Counted from the stretch's first letter, positions 9,582 to 19,433 are shown. The stretch is DNA of 38,970 nt from an uncultured Elusimicrobium sp. (GCA_902797165.1 CADBRU010000019.1:1-38970), one strand, 5' to 3'. Numbers and translations: made by a program. The notes: generated by a model from the sequence alone, not told the origin.

Positions 9582-9611
9582 AAAAACCCCGCTCTTTTGA
9601 GCGGGGTTTTT
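9582..9611 (+). terminator. Rho-independent terminator
   Basis: CCCCGCTC (9587-9594), loop TTTT, GAGCGGGG (9599-9606), flanked by A5 and T5. It is symmetric and can end both the plus-strand SH3/CcmH-like unit and, on the minus strand, transcripts of the pilin remnant. Confidence 0.92.
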
Positions 9612-9623
9612 AATTGTCTATTA

Positions 9624-9806
9624 CTATACTTTTTGTAAATGCTGCAAAGTCCATGCTTGTTGGGCATATTTAAGATTAGTTTGCATTTCCGGCATTTTAC
9701 TTTTTTCTACGGCTTTAGTATATTGCGGCAGTGCCACTGCAGACAATATACCGATAATTAAAACAACTACCAGTAGTTCAATTAGGGTAAAACCTTTTTT
9801 CCTTAC
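9624..9806 (-). pseudogene. Start-less type IV pilin-like gene remnant
   Basis: Read leftward from 9806 the frame gives [48 protein letters not shown] and ends [12 protein letters not shown] then TAG, 60 codons. This is the prepilin peptidase cleavage motif, hydrophobic helix and first part of the pilin stalk seen in the other two pilin genes here, but the globular domain is missing. A GGAGG ribosome site is present at 9815-9811, yet the codon where ATG would be expected is GTA, and the open frame upstream to the previous stop has no ATG, GTG or TTG. It is therefore either a degenerate pilin or a gene using an unconventional start. The conserved reading frame argues that the loss is recent. 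Confidence 0.7.
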
Positions 9807-9881
9807 GTGACCTCCTAAATAATTGACCTTTAAACAAGGCTTTAGTTCTTTTTGAAGAAAAATGCTTTTTTGTGTTTAATG

Positions 9882-9890
9882 TGCTACAAT
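9882..9890 (+). promoter_or_regulatory. Putative extended -10 promoter for the coiled-coil protein gene
   Basis: TGCTACAAT at 9882-9890, an extended -10 36 bases before the ATG at 9926. The -35 region is only T-rich. The same TGN-TAnnnT form recurs before several genes in this window. Confidence 0.45.
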
Positions 9891-9925
9891 AAACATAGGA
9901 ATTTAAGACAAACAGGTAAAAATAT

Positions 9926-10621
9926 ATGAAAAAGAATGTTTGGGTATTGGCGGTTTTAGGCTTTTCAATGGGTCTGTATGCTCAAGAGGCGTCCATGCTG
10001 AGCAAAAACGATATGATGACCGCTTTTCAAATCTATAATCCCTCCGTACTAGAAAATGCCAAACAAAATGAAGGCTATCAAAGCATTTTGCAGCAACTTT
10101 TAGACAGTTATTCGGTTGAGCGTAATGAAAAAAACGAATTGGAACTGATTGCACTAGTTAAAAATTTTGACAATTCGCTGGCTTTACATTTAATTAAGCA
10201 GCAATACATGCAAGGGAGGCAACTGCAAGATATGTCCGGAGTGCCCCTGTCGAATTTGGAGCAAAGCACTCTGGAAAATTTAGAACCTGTTTTTGCGCGT
10301 ATTTATCAAAATACACTAGAAGTAAAAAATATACAACTTAAACAGTATAAAGAATCTCTTAAAAAAATCAAAAAAGATTCTTCTTTATCTGCTGATGAAA
10401 AAGCGGAGCAAATTTCTCTTTATAAAGAGAAAATCAGTCAAGTTAAACAAGAAGTAAAACAATTAAAACAAAACTCCAAAGCCCGTGTGCACGCACTGGC
10501 CGCGGCCTATTTAGCGCAAATGGAGGCCGGTTATACATCCGCCTTAGCGCAACAGTTGTCTGCTGCAGAATCTACTAATCAAGATATCAAGTCTAATCAT
10601 AAAAAGCCGGTTGCCAAGTAG
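9926..10621 (+). CDS. Secreted coiled-coil hypothetical protein
   Basis: Not recognised. The 231 aa product starts with a signal peptide (MKKNVWVLAVLGFSMGLYA, cleavage before Q20). The rest is almost entirely predicted alpha-helical. Residues about 135-195 are rich in Lys, Glu and Gln with heptad-like spacing (KQYKESLKKIKK, KISQVKQEVKQLKQ), indicating a coiled coil, and the C-terminus is basic (KSNHKKPVAK). It contains no cysteine. It stands alone between the pilin remnant on the other strand and the secA promoter. A periplasmic location with a structural or scaffold role is possible but is only inference. Confidence 0.7.
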   Translation: MKKNVWVLAVLGFSMGLYAQEASMLSKNDMMTAFQIYNPSVLENAKQNEGYQSILQQLLDSYSVERNEKNELELIALVKNFDNSLALHLIKQQYMQGRQLQDMSGVPLSNLEQSTLENLEPVFARIYQNTLEVKNIQLKQYKESLKKIKKDSSLSADEKAEQISLYKEKISQVKQEVKQLKQNSKARVHALAAAYLAQMEAGYTSALAQQLSAAESTNQDIKSNHKKPVAK

Positions 10622-10638
10622 AACCTTATAGGCCTTTT

Positions 10639-10667
10639 TTGACTACAAGAGTAGTTGCATATATACG
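10639..10667 (+). promoter_or_regulatory. Putative sigma70 promoter of the secA operon
   Basis: TTGACT (10639-10644), 17-base spacer, TATACG (10662-10667), giving a leader of about 55 bases to the secA ATG at 10729. The leader contains half of a 10-bp inverted repeat (AACCTTATAG at 10622-10631 with CTATAAGGTT at 10688-10697). A second TATACT lies at 10684-10689 without a suitable -35. Confidence 0.5.
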
Positions 10668-10728
10668 GTATAAATTGTTTTAATATACTATAAGGTTGTC
10701 TAGGTAGAAAACAGCATAGGAAAATTTC

Positions 10729-13332
10729 ATGATCAGAACAATAATAGATAAAATTTTTGGTACAAAAAGCGAACGAGATTTAAAAAAGATTCAACATTTT
10801 GTCGACGAGGCTAATCGTTTGGCTCCGCAAATGGAAGCACTTACGGACGAACAGTTAAAAGCCAAAACGCAAGAATTTAAGGACCGTCTGGCTCAAGGTC
10901 AAACATTAGATCAAATTCTCTCGGAAGCCTTTGCCGTAGTGCGGGAAGCCGCCAAACGGGTCATCGGTTTGCGTCCGTATGATGTACAACTTTTGGGCGG
11001 TATTGTATTGCATCAAGGCAAAATTGCGGAGATGGGTACCGGGGAAGGTAAAACGTTGGTGGCGGTGCTGCCTTCTTACCTAAATGCCTTGACCGGGAAA
11101 GGGGTGCACGTAGTAACCGTCAACGATTACTTGGCCCGCCGCGACCGCCAATGGATGGGCCCTATTCACGAATTTTTAGGACTTACCGTCGGTTATATTA
11201 ATCACGATATGCCCAATGGCGAACGTCGGGAAATGTATAGCAAAGACATTACCTACGTAACCAACAATGAACTGGGCTTTGATTACTTACGTGACAATAT
11301 GGTCATTACGCGTGATGAGCGCGTGCTGCGTCCGCTTAATTATTGTATCGTAGACGAAGTGGACTCCATTTTAATCGACGAGGCCCGCACCCCGCTTATT
11401 ATTTCCGGTCCGTCCGATCAAAGTACGGATAAATACTATATCGTTAATCGTTTGGTCCCTTCCTTAAAAGTGCGTTTGATTACGGAAAATGATGAAGTAA
11501 AAGCCAAATACGAACATACGGATTTGGCCGCCGGATATGACGCGATTGTGGACGAAAAAAACCATACCGCCACATTAACCGAAACCGGTATTGCCAAAGC
11601 GGAAAAATTTTTAAATGTAACTAACTTGTACGATGATGTACAATCGGAATGGGTACACCACATTAATCAGGCTTTGCGTGCCCATCACTTGTACGAAAAA
11701 GATGTGGACTATGTGGTCAAAGACGGTGAAGTCATTATCGTAGATGAATTTACGGGCCGTTTGATGCCGGGCCGCCGCTGGAGTGACGGTTTACACCAAG
11801 CGGTAGAAGCCAAAGAAGGTTTACAAATTAAAGAAGAAAACCAGACACTGGCCACAATTACCTTCCAGAATTTCTTTAAACTTTATAAGAAACTATCCGG
11901 TATGACGGGTACGGCTATGACGGAAGCCAATGAGTTTTGGCAGATTTATAAATTAGATGTGGTGGAAATCCGCCCCAACCGCCCGTCCAAGCGCAAAGAT
12001 TTCCCGGATTTGGTGTTCTTAACCGAAAAAGATAAATTCCGCGCAATCGTAAACGAAATTGAAGATTTGTGGAAAAAAGGAGCCCCTGTTTTGGTGGGTA
12101 CCCGCTCGATTGAAAAATCCGAAAAATTGGGCAATATGTTGCGTGCCAAAGGGATTCCGCATAAAGTATTAAACGCCAAATACCATGAAATGGAAGCACA
12201 AATTATCAGCCAAGCCGGACGCAAAGGCGCGGTAACCATTGCCACGAACATGGCCGGCCGCGGTACGGATATTGTGCTAGGCGGTAATCCGGCAGAAAAA
12301 TCCGAACAAGAATATGTAATCGGTCAGGGTGGTTTACATGTACTGGGTACGGAACGCCACGAAAGCCGCCGCATTGACAATCAGTTGCGCGGACGTTGCG
12401 CGCGCCAAGGGGACCCGGGTTCTTCACGCTTCTATATTTCTCTAGAAGATGAACTGATGCGTTTGTTTGCTAATACCGCTAAAATCAGTTCTATTCTCAG
12501 TACCCTAGGTATGAAGGAAGGAGAAGCCATTGAATCGCGCTTGATGAGCCGCCAAATTGAAGGGGCCCAGCGCATGGTGGAAGGGCATAACTTTGATATC
12601 CGTAAACATTTGCTTGATTATGATAAAGTAATGAATCAACAACGTACCGCCATTTATGGCCTTCGCAATGCTATTTTAGACGGGGAAGATATGACGGAAA
12701 CGGTACTGAAAATGATTTCGGAAACCGTAGAAGAAATCGTAGAAACGTACTACATTCCGCGCAATCCCACCAAGAGTAATTTTGATACTTTAAATGTTAC
12801 GTTGCGTTCTTTGTTCCCGTATGCATTTGAGTATAATGCAAACAATACCAAGGACAAATCATCGCAAGAGTTGGTAAGTGAAATTTTGGAAATCGTGGAA
12901 AAATTGTATCATGAGCGGTCTGATTTCTTTATGCAGCAGGGCGTTAATTTTGCCGAACTGGAGCGCATGTTGCTGCTGCAAATTATCGACAATGCATGGA
13001 AACAAAATTTATATGAACTCGATCAGTTGCAAAGTAGTGTGAGTTTGCGCGGATATGCGCAAAAAGATCCGCTAATCGAATATCAAAAAGAGGCCTATAA
13101 ATTATATAGCGCCATGATGAATAAAATACGCGATTTGATGGTAGGGTATATTTTCCGTCTGCAACTGCCGCCTGTGCGCCAAGCCGTTTCACCCAAGCGT
13201 CAGGCCGTAGAAAACAAAAAGGAAGAAAATGTACAGCAGGAACCTACTTCCGCTCGTAAAATAGGACGTAATGATCCGTGCCCTTGCGGAAGTGGCAAAA
13301 AATATAAAAAATGTTGTGGAGCGAAACAATGA
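10729..13332 (+). CDS. secA: Preprotein translocase ATPase SecA
   Basis: SecA drives post-translational protein export through SecYEG by ATP hydrolysis at the inner membrane. At 867 aa it has the usual length. Visible landmarks: Walker A MGTGEGKT with K108, Walker B DEVD at 209-212 followed by [11 protein letters not shown], the preprotein cross-linking region, the second nucleotide domain with [11 protein letters not shown] and [16 protein letters not shown], and a C-terminal zinc-binding SEC-C motif [13 protein letters not shown] in the last 20 residues, which binds SecB or ribosomes. The start is the ATG at 10729 with AGGA about 9 bases before it. Its TGA overlaps the ATG of the next gene (ATGA), so it leads a long operon of seven genes. 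Confidence 0.99.
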   Translation: MIRTIIDKIFGTKSERDLKKIQHFVDEANRLAPQMEALTDEQLKAKTQEFKDRLAQGQTLDQILSEAFAVVREAAKRVIGLRPYDVQLLGGIVLHQGKIAEMGTGEGKTLVAVLPSYLNALTGKGVHVVTVNDYLARRDRQWMGPIHEFLGLTVGYINHDMPNGERREMYSKDITYVTNNELGFDYLRDNMVITRDERVLRPLNYCIVDEVDSILIDEARTPLIISGPSDQSTDKYYIVNRLVPSLKVRLITENDEVKAKYEHTDLAAGYDAIVDEKNHTATLTETGIAKAEKFLNVTNLYDDVQSEWVHHINQALRAHHLYEKDVDYVVKDGEVIIVDEFTGRLMPGRRWSDGLHQAVEAKEGLQIKEENQTLATITFQNFFKLYKKLSGMTGTAMTEANEFWQIYKLDVVEIRPNRPSKRKDFPDLVFLTEKDKFRAIVNEIEDLWKKGAPVLVGTRSIEKSEKLGNMLRAKGIPHKVLNAKYHEMEAQIISQAGRKGAVTIATNMAGRGTDIVLGGNPAEKSEQEYVIGQGGLHVLGTERHESRRIDNQLRGRCARQGDPGSSRFYISLEDELMRLFANTAKISSILSTLGMKEGEAIESRLMSRQIEGAQRMVEGHNFDIRKHLLDYDKVMNQQRTAIYGLRNAILDGEDMTETVLKMISETVEEIVETYYIPRNPTKSNFDTLNVTLRSLFPYAFEYNANNTKDKSSQELVSEILEIVEKLYHERSDFFMQQGVNFAELERMLLLQIIDNAWKQNLYELDQLQSSVSLRGYAQKDPLIEYQKEAYKLYSAMMNKIRDLMVGYIFRLQLPPVRQAVSPKRQAVENKKEENVQQEPTSARKIGRNDPCPCGSGKKYKKCCGAKQ

Positions 13333-13784
13333 ATACAAAAATAAAAGGGATTTTCTTGTTGGTGTGTGCCGCGGTGCTGGTTTTAATCGGGATGTCTCTG
13401 TTCTCCGGTTCGAAACGTATTGAAATCAGTATGCCTATATTTACACCGCAAATGGTAGGAGAATTACAGGCTCAAAAAGCGGCTGTGGAACAAAAACGTC
13501 AAAATGTACAGGCCGCCCGCGAACGTGCCGAAACGGAAAATAAAATATACAGTTGCAAAACAGACGAAGATTGCGTCATTGTAGATAAAGATCCGTGCGG
13601 ATGTCTCAAAGGGCCCGAAGGCGTAACCGCCATTAATGCCAGTTGGTCTTTAGAGTTTTCCAAACTGGTAGAAAAAGAATTTGCCAGCGGTTCTACTTGT
13701 CCGTCCGTAGGTTCAACGGTGCGGGAATGTTCCAGTACGGCCATGCCCGTCTGCCGGGAAAATCATTGTCGTATTGTTTGGTAA
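13329..13784 (+). CDS. Membrane-anchored Cys-rich hypothetical protein
   Basis: The ATG at 13329 overlaps the secA stop; an in-frame TTG upstream lies inside secA and is not needed. The 151 aa product has one N-terminal transmembrane segment or uncleaved signal (about residues 7-26), a short charged coiled-coil-like stretch ([20 protein letters not shown]) and a C-terminal domain with eight cysteines: C-KTDED-C, C-G-C, then [11 protein letters not shown] and C-RENH-C near the end. The pattern recalls small exported Cys-rich domains with a DxDC start, probably disulfide-bonded in the periplasm. Function not recognised. Its place in the secA-lnt operon fits an envelope role. Confidence 0.75.
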   Translation: MNTKIKGIFLLVCAAVLVLIGMSLFSGSKRIEISMPIFTPQMVGELQAQKAAVEQKRQNVQAARERAETENKIYSCKTDEDCVIVDKDPCGCLKGPEGVTAINASWSLEFSKLVEKEFASGSTCPSVGSTVRECSSTAMPVCRENHCRIVW

Positions 13785-13794
13785 ATAAATTTGT

Positions 13795-15408
13795 ATGAGA
13801 TTGTTTCACCGTGCTTTTTTGCAAGAAAAAGAAACCGTTGTTTCTGAAAAAAGTATTATTTCGCGCATAGGACGCACGGTGGGCAATTTTCTCTTACTAA
13901 CGGGTTTATCTGCCGCTACCGTTTGTCTATTTACTTTTTCCTATCCCAAATTTTCTTATAGTCTTTTGGCATGGCTTGCGTTAATACCTTTTACGTGGGC
14001 CATTTTTTATTTGCGTGGTTTTTGGGCTACATTTTTCTTCTCTTGGCTGACCGGTACGGCCGTTTATGCCGCCTTGTATAATTGGGTTTTTATTACTTGC
14101 TTGGAAGGCGGAGAAATGGGCTGGGGTTTATCGATGGCGGCCTGGCTGGGTTTGAGTCTACTGATGGGGATACAATTTGCGCTTTTCGGCAGTAGTTGTT
14201 ACTATTTTAAACGCTTGCGCGGGTTTTTCCCTGTGGTGGCGGCTATGGGTTTTGTGGCACTGGAGTGGTTTCATGAAACGCTTGCCTTTTATGTATTAGG
14301 TTTCCCTTGGTTTTCGTTAGCGTATTCTCAGTGGAATATGCCCGCTGTTTTACAAATTGCTTCTTTTACGGGCGCGGCGGGAGTTAGTTTTGCAGTTGCC
14401 TTTGTAGGTCTTTGTTTGGGATATTCTTTCGTTCCTGCTTCTTTTGGAAAGAGTGTTCGTTATATGGTAGTAGCGGCAGTTGTGTTTTTAAGTGTGTATG
14501 GCTCGGGGCTTTTGTATTTGAAACATCTGCCCACTAATAATTTGCTGCGTTTGCATGCGGCTATTATGCAACCCAATATTGACCAATATAAAAAATGGAG
14601 TTTGGAATTTGAGGACGAGATACGGGAAGTATTGGCAACTATGAACGCCCAACTGGTCGGACAAAACGTTATGCTAACGGTTTGGCCGGAAAATGTAACC
14701 CCGGGTCCTGTTGAAGAAGAGCCTTATTATACTTGGATCGCGCAAGCCGCCAAAGAAAGTAAATCTTTTGAACTGGTGGGCACGAACCGGGACGAACAAG
14801 ACAAGCAATATGTAAGTGCTTTTCTGTTTAATCCGCAAGGAGAACCGGTGGGTATATATGATAAAGTACATTTAGTGCCTTTCGGAGAGATGATTCCGTT
14901 TGAAAAAACAGTACGCCGTTTATTCCCCAATGTGGCTGTGCTGGGGGAGTTGGGGTTTTTCTCTGCCGGTAAATGGCCGCAACCGCTTTTGCAACTGGAC
15001 AAAATTTCATTTGGCAGTACTATTTGTTATGAATCTGTATTTTCTCGTTTATGGCGCGAGCAAGCACGTGCGGGCGCGCGTATGTTGGTCAATATCACAA
15101 ATGATGCTTGGTTTTTTGATACATCGGCGCCCTATCAGCATTTAGCAATTTCTGTGCTACGCGCGGTAGAAAATCGCCGCACGGTCCTGCGCGCCGCCAA
15201 TACGGGGATATCGGCCGTTATTTCTCCGGCCGGGGAAATCGTTTCCCGTGCGGAATTAAACACGCGGGCTATTTTGGAGGCAGATGTTGCACTACCTTTG
15301 AGCCCGGACATAAGTTTTTATACCAAGTGGGGCAATTGGTTTGCTTGGTTATGTGTGCTGGTGTATGTAACTATTTTTATATCTGCTTTTGTATTTATGT
15401 ACGAGTAA
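13795..15408 (+). CDS. lnt: Apolipoprotein N-acyltransferase
   Basis: Lnt adds the third acyl chain to the N-terminal cysteine of lipoproteins in the inner membrane, the last step after Lgt and LspA. The 537 aa product has a polytopic N-terminal half (hydrophobic segments between residues about 30 and 245) and a C-terminal nitrilase-type domain with the catalytic triad: E299 in TVWPENVTPG, K357 in YDKVHLVPFGE and C411 in ICYES. The later motif LVNITNDAWF and VLRAANTGIS are also typical. No clear ribosome site precedes the ATG at 13795, which follows the previous stop by 10 bases, so coupling is likely. The ~28-residue N-terminal extension before the first membrane segment is a bit long, so a later start cannot be excluded. 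Two lipoprotein genes lie further right in the window. Confidence 0.96.
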   Translation: MRLFHRAFLQEKETVVSEKSIISRIGRTVGNFLLLTGLSAATVCLFTFSYPKFSYSLLAWLALIPFTWAIFYLRGFWATFFFSWLTGTAVYAALYNWVFITCLEGGEMGWGLSMAAWLGLSLLMGIQFALFGSSCYYFKRLRGFFPVVAAMGFVALEWFHETLAFYVLGFPWFSLAYSQWNMPAVLQIASFTGAAGVSFAVAFVGLCLGYSFVPASFGKSVRYMVVAAVVFLSVYGSGLLYLKHLPTNNLLRLHAAIMQPNIDQYKKWSLEFEDEIREVLATMNAQLVGQNVMLTVWPENVTPGPVEEEPYYTWIAQAAKESKSFELVGTNRDEQDKQYVSAFLFNPQGEPVGIYDKVHLVPFGEMIPFEKTVRRLFPNVAVLGELGFFSAGKWPQPLLQLDKISFGSTICYESVFSRLWREQARAGARMLVNITNDAWFFDTSAPYQHLAISVLRAVENRRTVLRAANTGISAVISPAGEIVSRAELNTRAILEADVALPLSPDISFYTKWGNWFAWLCVLVYVTIFISAFVFMYE

Positions 15409-15411
15409 ATT

Positions 15412-16527
15412 ATGAATATTGAATTTAAAGATATTGAAAACAAACTGACTTCATTAACGGAACGTATCGGGAAAATAGCCGGTATAGATAATATACCGGC
15501 CAAGCGCAAAGAACTGGCCGAGCAAGAGAGCCTAGCGGCAGCACCTGATTTTTGGAATGATCAAAACGCAGCCAAAAAAGTGACGCAAAAAATAGATATG
15601 CTCAAAAGTGCCATAGAAACTTTTGAGAAATTAAATAAACAGTTGGAAGACGCTCAAACGCTTTATGATTTAGCGCGCGAAATGCAAGATGAAAATGAAC
15701 TGCCGTCCTTAGACAATGCCGTAAAAGAACTGGAGAAACAGGTAGAGAAGAAGGAATTTGAAATTACGCTTTCTGCTCCACATGATAAACTGCGTGCTAT
15801 GCTGACTATTCATGCCGGTGCGGGCGGTACGGAGTCTTGCGATTGGGCGCAAATGCTGCTGCGCATGTACACGCGCTGGGCAGAGCAACATGATATGAAA
15901 GTATCTATTTTGGATAGTTTGCCGGGGGAAGAAGCGGGTATTAAAAATGCTTCTTTAATGATTGAAGGCCCTTATGCCTATGGGTATTTGAAAGGGGAAA
16001 ACGGCGTGCACCGCTTGGTGCGTGTATCTCCTTTTGATGCCAATGCCCGGCGGCATACTTCTTTTGCTTCGGTAGATGTATTACCGGATATTGATGAAGA
16101 AATTCATATTGAAATTCCGGAAAGTGATATTGAGTTGGAAACGTCCCGTGCGGGTGGTCACGGCGGCCAAAACGTTAATAAAGTAGAAAGCGCGGTGCGT
16201 TTATTGCATAAACCGACGGGAATAGTGGTTTCTTGCCGTATTGAGCGCAGCCAATTGCAAAACCGTCAAACGGCTATGAAAATGCTCAAAGCGCGTTTGT
16301 ATGAAATGGAACTGGATAAAAAACGCGCCGAGGCCGAAAAGCGCTACGGCCAAAAAGGGGAAATTGCGTGGGGACATCAAATTCGTTCCTATGTATTTAT
16401 GCCGTATCAACTAGTCAAAGATTTACGCAGTGGATACGAAAGTTCGCAAATTACCGCCGTGATGGACGGAGATTTAGACCCGTTTATTTTTGCTTATTTG
16501 CGCCACGAGGCCGAGCGTAACGCATGA
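15412..16527 (+). CDS. prfB: Peptide chain release factor 2
   Basis: RF2 releases the finished peptide at UGA and UAA codons. The 371 aa product has the tripeptide anticodon SPF at 206-208 ([15 protein letters not shown]) and the GGQ hydrolysis motif at 251-253 ([11 protein letters not shown]), ending in the common RSYV...VKDLRSGYE...[10 protein letters not shown] block. The gene is one uninterrupted frame: the in-frame UGA programmed frameshift found near codon 26 in many bacteria is absent, so autoregulation by frameshifting is not used. It begins 3 bases after the lnt stop and its TGA overlaps the hemW ATG. Confidence 0.98.
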   Translation: MNIEFKDIENKLTSLTERIGKIAGIDNIPAKRKELAEQESLAAAPDFWNDQNAAKKVTQKIDMLKSAIETFEKLNKQLEDAQTLYDLAREMQDENELPSLDNAVKELEKQVEKKEFEITLSAPHDKLRAMLTIHAGAGGTESCDWAQMLLRMYTRWAEQHDMKVSILDSLPGEEAGIKNASLMIEGPYAYGYLKGENGVHRLVRVSPFDANARRHTSFASVDVLPDIDEEIHIEIPESDIELETSRAGGHGGQNVNKVESAVRLLHKPTGIVVSCRIERSQLQNRQTAMKMLKARLYEMELDKKRAEAEKRYGQKGEIAWGHQIRSYVFMPYQLVKDLRSGYESSQITAVMDGDLDPFIFAYLRHEAERNA

Positions 16528-17648
16528 GCGGACTGATCGGACTTTATATTCATATTCCTTTCTGCCGTCAAAAATGCCGGTATTGTGATTTTGCTTCTTA
16601 TGCCGGAAAAGAAAATCTAATAGATACCTATCTGCAAGCGCTTGCTGCAGAGGCCGCACGGTACAAAGGAAATTATTTTGATACTTTGTACATCGGCGGC
16701 GGAACACCCAGTTTATTATCCGTTAATCAACTTCAAAAATTAATTCAAATCATTTCGCAAAATTTCAGACTGGTTGGTGATTTTTCGGAGAGTACTATTG
16801 AAGCAAATCCGGAAAGTTTAACCCGCGAAAAATTAGATTTTTTACGTCAGCAAGGTATCAATCGGTTAAGTATCGGTTTGCAGAGTTTCGACGATACAGT
16901 TCTAAAACACATTGGGCGTATTCATACGGTAGATATGTTTTTGCGCGCATATGAAAATGCACGGGCGGCCGGTTTTGAGAATATAAATGTGGATTTGATT
17001 GCGGGCTTGCCGGGACAAACAAAAATACAATTTTTAGAAGGCGTGAAAAAGTTAATCGCGCTGGCACCGCAACATATTTCCGTCTACGGCTTGCAAATAG
17101 AAGAAGGGACTCCTTTTGCGTACGAAGGTCTGCAAGCCGACGAAGATTTGCTGCGCGAAGAATTGGAACAAATTCATGAAGATTTACCGAAAGCCGGCTA
17201 TGTGCATTATGAAATTTCCAATTTTGCGCGCGCGGGAAAGGAAAGTAAGCACAATAGTAATTATTGGCAAAACGGGGAATATTTGGGGTTGGGAGCGGCC
17301 GCCGCATCTTATCAAAAAGGCGTTCGCCGCAGTAATACATCCGACCTATGTGCATACATTAACCAAATCAAAGCCGGACAAACAGCCACCGTGTTTTCAG
17401 AGCAATTAACGGGTCAAGCACACGAGGGGGAAACCATTCTACTGGGGCTGAGGCAACTGGGTGGCATTTGTTTAACTGCTAATCAGCAAAATTTGTTTGC
17501 AAAAGAAATTAAAGCATTAAAAGCGCGCGGACTTGTAGAGCAAAAAGGCAATTTATTAAAATTGAGTAAAGAAGGGCTTTTTTTAGCCAATCAGGTTTTT
17601 ATGACTTTTGTCGGACCGTTTGAGAAAAATGAAACTGACCGCTTATAA
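16524..17648 (+). CDS. hemW: HemW-type radical SAM protein (haem chaperone family)
   Basis: A 374 aa radical SAM protein. The 4Fe-4S ligands are C14, C18 and C21 in [12 protein letters not shown], followed by a glycine-rich SAM-binding GGGTPS. The HNSNYW motif in the C-terminal half marks HemW as opposed to HemN coproporphyrinogen dehydrogenase. HemW binds haem and is thought to deliver it to haem proteins; it is widely mis-annotated as oxygen-independent coproporphyrinogen oxidase. No haem-biosynthesis genes are seen around it. It overlaps prfB by 4 bases and the following CofE-like gene by 20. Confidence 0.92.
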   Translation: MSGLIGLYIHIPFCRQKCRYCDFASYAGKENLIDTYLQALAAEAARYKGNYFDTLYIGGGTPSLLSVNQLQKLIQIISQNFRLVGDFSESTIEANPESLTREKLDFLRQQGINRLSIGLQSFDDTVLKHIGRIHTVDMFLRAYENARAAGFENINVDLIAGLPGQTKIQFLEGVKKLIALAPQHISVYGLQIEEGTPFAYEGLQADEDLLREELEQIHEDLPKAGYVHYEISNFARAGKESKHNSNYWQNGEYLGLGAAAASYQKGVRRSNTSDLCAYINQIKAGQTATVFSEQLTGQAHEGETILLGLRQLGGICLTANQQNLFAKEIKALKARGLVEQKGNLLKLSKEGLFLANQVFMTFVGPFEKNETDRL

Positions 17649-18351
17649 AACTGCCGTATTTAAAGAAAAACAAGATTTACCCACTTTTATGAAGGGTTAT
17701 TTGCCTACACTAAAAGAGGGGGATATTGTGGCGGTATGCTCCAAGTTAGTTTGTTTGTGGAAAGGATGTACGGTCAAATATAAAAACCGCAAACAAAAAG
17801 AGGAATTGATTGTAAAGCACAGTGAAGCGGCTTTAAAAACTAAATTGGCTTGGCTGACCGTCAAAGCGGGTATGATAATGACCAACGGCGGCGTAGATGA
17901 ATCTAATGCCAACGGGAAACTTTTATACTTTCCGCCGGATATGTTTGCATGTGCAGATGAGTTGTGCGGAGCATTAAAAAAACAGTTTCATCTTAAAAAA
18001 TTAGGTATCATAATTACAGATAGCATGATTTTGCCTTTGCGTGCCGGAGTAGTTGCGGCGGCGGTAGGATACAGCGGTTTTGGCGGAGTGCGCGATGAAC
18101 GCGGTAAGAAAGATATTTTCGGCAAACCGTTGCAAACTACCTTAGTAAACGTGGCGGATAGTTTGGCCACGGCCGCGGCGCTAACCATGGGCGAGCGTAA
18201 CGAACAAACGCCGTTATGTGTGATTGAAAAAGCCCCCGTGCGTTTTGTGCGCAAAACAAACCGGGCCGAAATCAGTTATCCGCCGCAGCAAGATTTGTAT
18301 GCACCGCTCTTAAAAGCGGTTAAACTTACTAAAACAAGGAGAAAAAAATGA
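17629..18351 (+). CDS. CofE-like (F420:gamma-glutamyl ligase family) protein
   Basis: The ATG at 17629 is chosen over an in-frame TTG at 17608 because it gives the natural family N-terminus. The 240 aa product matches the F420-0:gamma-L-glutamyl ligase fold: DIVAVCSKLV, then DESNANG, LGIIITDSMILPLRAGVVAAAVGYSGFGG (split motifs), DERGKKDIFGKPL and a final PVRFV region. In methanogens and actinobacteria CofE adds glutamates to coenzyme F420. No other F420 gene is visible, and fermentative gut bacteria rarely make F420, so the real substrate may differ. It overlaps hemW by 20 bases and its stop overlaps the mscL start (ATGA). Confidence 0.8.
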   Translation: MKLTAYKTAVFKEKQDLPTFMKGYLPTLKEGDIVAVCSKLVCLWKGCTVKYKNRKQKEELIVKHSEAALKTKLAWLTVKAGMIMTNGGVDESNANGKLLYFPPDMFACADELCGALKKQFHLKKLGIIITDSMILPLRAGVVAAAVGYSGFGGVRDERGKKDIFGKPLQTTLVNVADSLATAAALTMGERNEQTPLCVIEKAPVRFVRKTNRAEISYPPQQDLYAPLLKAVKLTKTRRKK

Positions 18352-18806
18352 AAGCAATGATCGGTGAATTTAAAAAATTCATCATGCGTGGAAATGTGAT
18401 TGACATGGCCGTCGGTATCATTATTGGCGGTGCATTCACGAAAATCGTGAACTCTATGGTAGCGGATATTTTGATGCCGCCTTTGGGTTTGCTTTTGGGA
18501 AAAGTAGATTTTTCCAACTGGTTTATCGTCATTAAAGAAGGTGCCGAAAAAGCCGGTCCGTATGCTACTATGCAAGCCGCACAAGAAGCCGGTGCCACCA
18601 CCTTAAATTTAGGACTGTTTTTAAATGCGGTAATCAGTTTTGTCATCGTGGCTTTCTGTGTGTTTTTACTCATTAAAGCCATTAACAAATTAAACACCAA
18701 AGAAGAAGCCGCCGTAACGGTAACGACCAAGAAATGTCCGTTCTGCTGCACGGAGATTCCGTTGGAAGCGACCAAATGTCCGCATTGTACTTCCGAAATT
18801 AAATAA
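18348..18806 (+). CDS. mscL: Large-conductance mechanosensitive channel with C-terminal zinc ribbon
   Basis: MscL is a homopentameric inner-membrane channel that opens under membrane tension to release solutes on hypo-osmotic shock. Residues 1-45 (FKKFIMRGNVIDMAVGIIIGGAF) hold the N-terminal helix and TM1; TM2 is near residues 87-112. The cytoplasmic helix is followed by a rubredoxin-like zinc ribbon with two CxxC pairs (CPFC...CPHC) within the last 25 residues. At 152 aa it is slightly longer than plain MscL because of this tail, which occurs in MscL of several phyla. AAGGAG lies 6 bases before the ATG. It is the last gene of the secA operon and is followed by a terminator. Confidence 0.97.
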   Translation: MKAMIGEFKKFIMRGNVIDMAVGIIIGGAFTKIVNSMVADILMPPLGLLLGKVDFSNWFIVIKEGAEKAGPYATMQAAQEAGATTLNLGLFLNAVISFVIVAFCVFLLIKAINKLNTKEEAAVTVTTKKCPFCCTEIPLEATKCPHCTSEIK

Positions 18807-18825
18807 TTCGGCAAGTGGTGATTTC

Positions 18826-18853
18826 AAACCCGGCACTTTATGCCGGGTTTTTT
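18826..18853 (+). terminator. Rho-independent terminator after mscL
   Basis: Perfect stem AAACCCGGCA (18826-18835) with TGCCGGGTTT (18841-18850), loop CTTTA, then T-run to 18853. It closes the secA-mscL operon. Confidence 0.92.
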
Positions 18854-18867
18854 ATGCCTATAGTTTT

Positions 18868-18895
18868 TTGCAATAATTAAAATAAGTGTTATACT
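18868..18895 (+). promoter_or_regulatory. Putative promoter of the pilin-like gene at 18916
   Basis: TTGCAA (18868-18873), 16-base spacer, TATACT (18890-18895) preceded by TGT, an extended -10. It lies directly after the mscL terminator and 20 bases before the ATG. Confidence 0.6.
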
Positions 18896-18915
18896 ATGTT
18901 AAAAGGGAGAAAACT

Positions 18916-19392
18916 ATGAAAAAAGGTTTTACACTTATTGAACTGCTAGTAGTGGTTTTAATTATCGGCATTTTATCTGCCATTGCTCTGCCGCAATATA
19001 CCAAGGCGGTAGAAAAATCGCGCTTTGCAGAAGCCGTCATGGCCGTGGAAGAAATTGCGCGCGCACAAGATTTATATAAACTGGCAACCGGAAATTACAC
19101 GCGCGATATTAATGATTTGGATATTACATTTGGCACGGAAGATGCCGAGTATGACGGATATCCTGCCCGACAGGGAAAATACTTTAAATTTGTGGCAACT
19201 AATTCTGTGGGTGATCAAAGTTATAAAGCAGTAGTAACCCGACAAGTAGTACAAAATGACGATGTCGGACCTTATTCCATCATGATAACGCTAAATGATG
19301 CCAAACACTGTACTCTTTATCCGGGAGTTACCGAACAACAAGTGGCATTATGTCGTGAATGGGGAGATACAACGACGGACTACAGCCACTAG
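18916..19392 (+). CDS. Type IV pilin-like protein
   Basis: Start is the ATG at 18916, 6 bases after GGGAG; the longer frame from a GTG at 18886 would run through the -10 box. The 158 aa product has the short leader MKKG, cleaved before F5 by prepilin peptidase, then [17 protein letters not shown], the hydrophobic helix with the invariant E5 of mature pilin. The globular part (about 45-158) has a D-region-like pair of cysteines (C141 and C151) near the C-terminus, NYTRDINDLDI, and ends ATTDYSH-like. It could be a pilin or a pseudopilin of type IV pili or a type II secretion-like machine. It is a single-gene unit with its own promoter. Confidence 0.88.
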   Translation: MKKGFTLIELLVVVLIIGILSAIALPQYTKAVEKSRFAEAVMAVEEIARAQDLYKLATGNYTRDINDLDITFGTEDAEYDGYPARQGKYFKFVATNSVGDQSYKAVVTRQVVQNDDVGPYSIMITLNDAKHCTLYPGVTEQQVALCREWGDTTTDYSH

Positions 19393-19398
19393 TCTATC

Positions 19399-19427
19399 TT
19401 GTCATTGTGCGTTAATTTTCCTATACT
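19399..19427 (+). promoter_or_regulatory. Sigma70 promoter predicting a leaderless mRNA for the GDPD gene
   Basis: TTGTCA (19399-19404), exactly 17 bases, TATACT (19422-19427). The ATG at 19434 starts 7 bases after the -10, where the first transcribed base is expected. There is no ribosome site before the ATG. Confidence 0.65.
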
Positions 19428-19433
19428 AGCAAT

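Noticed and set aside
15412..15500. Programmed +1 frameshift in prfB
   Set aside because: The RF2 frame is continuous from ATG to stop and no CUUUGA-type slip site with in-frame UGA is present.
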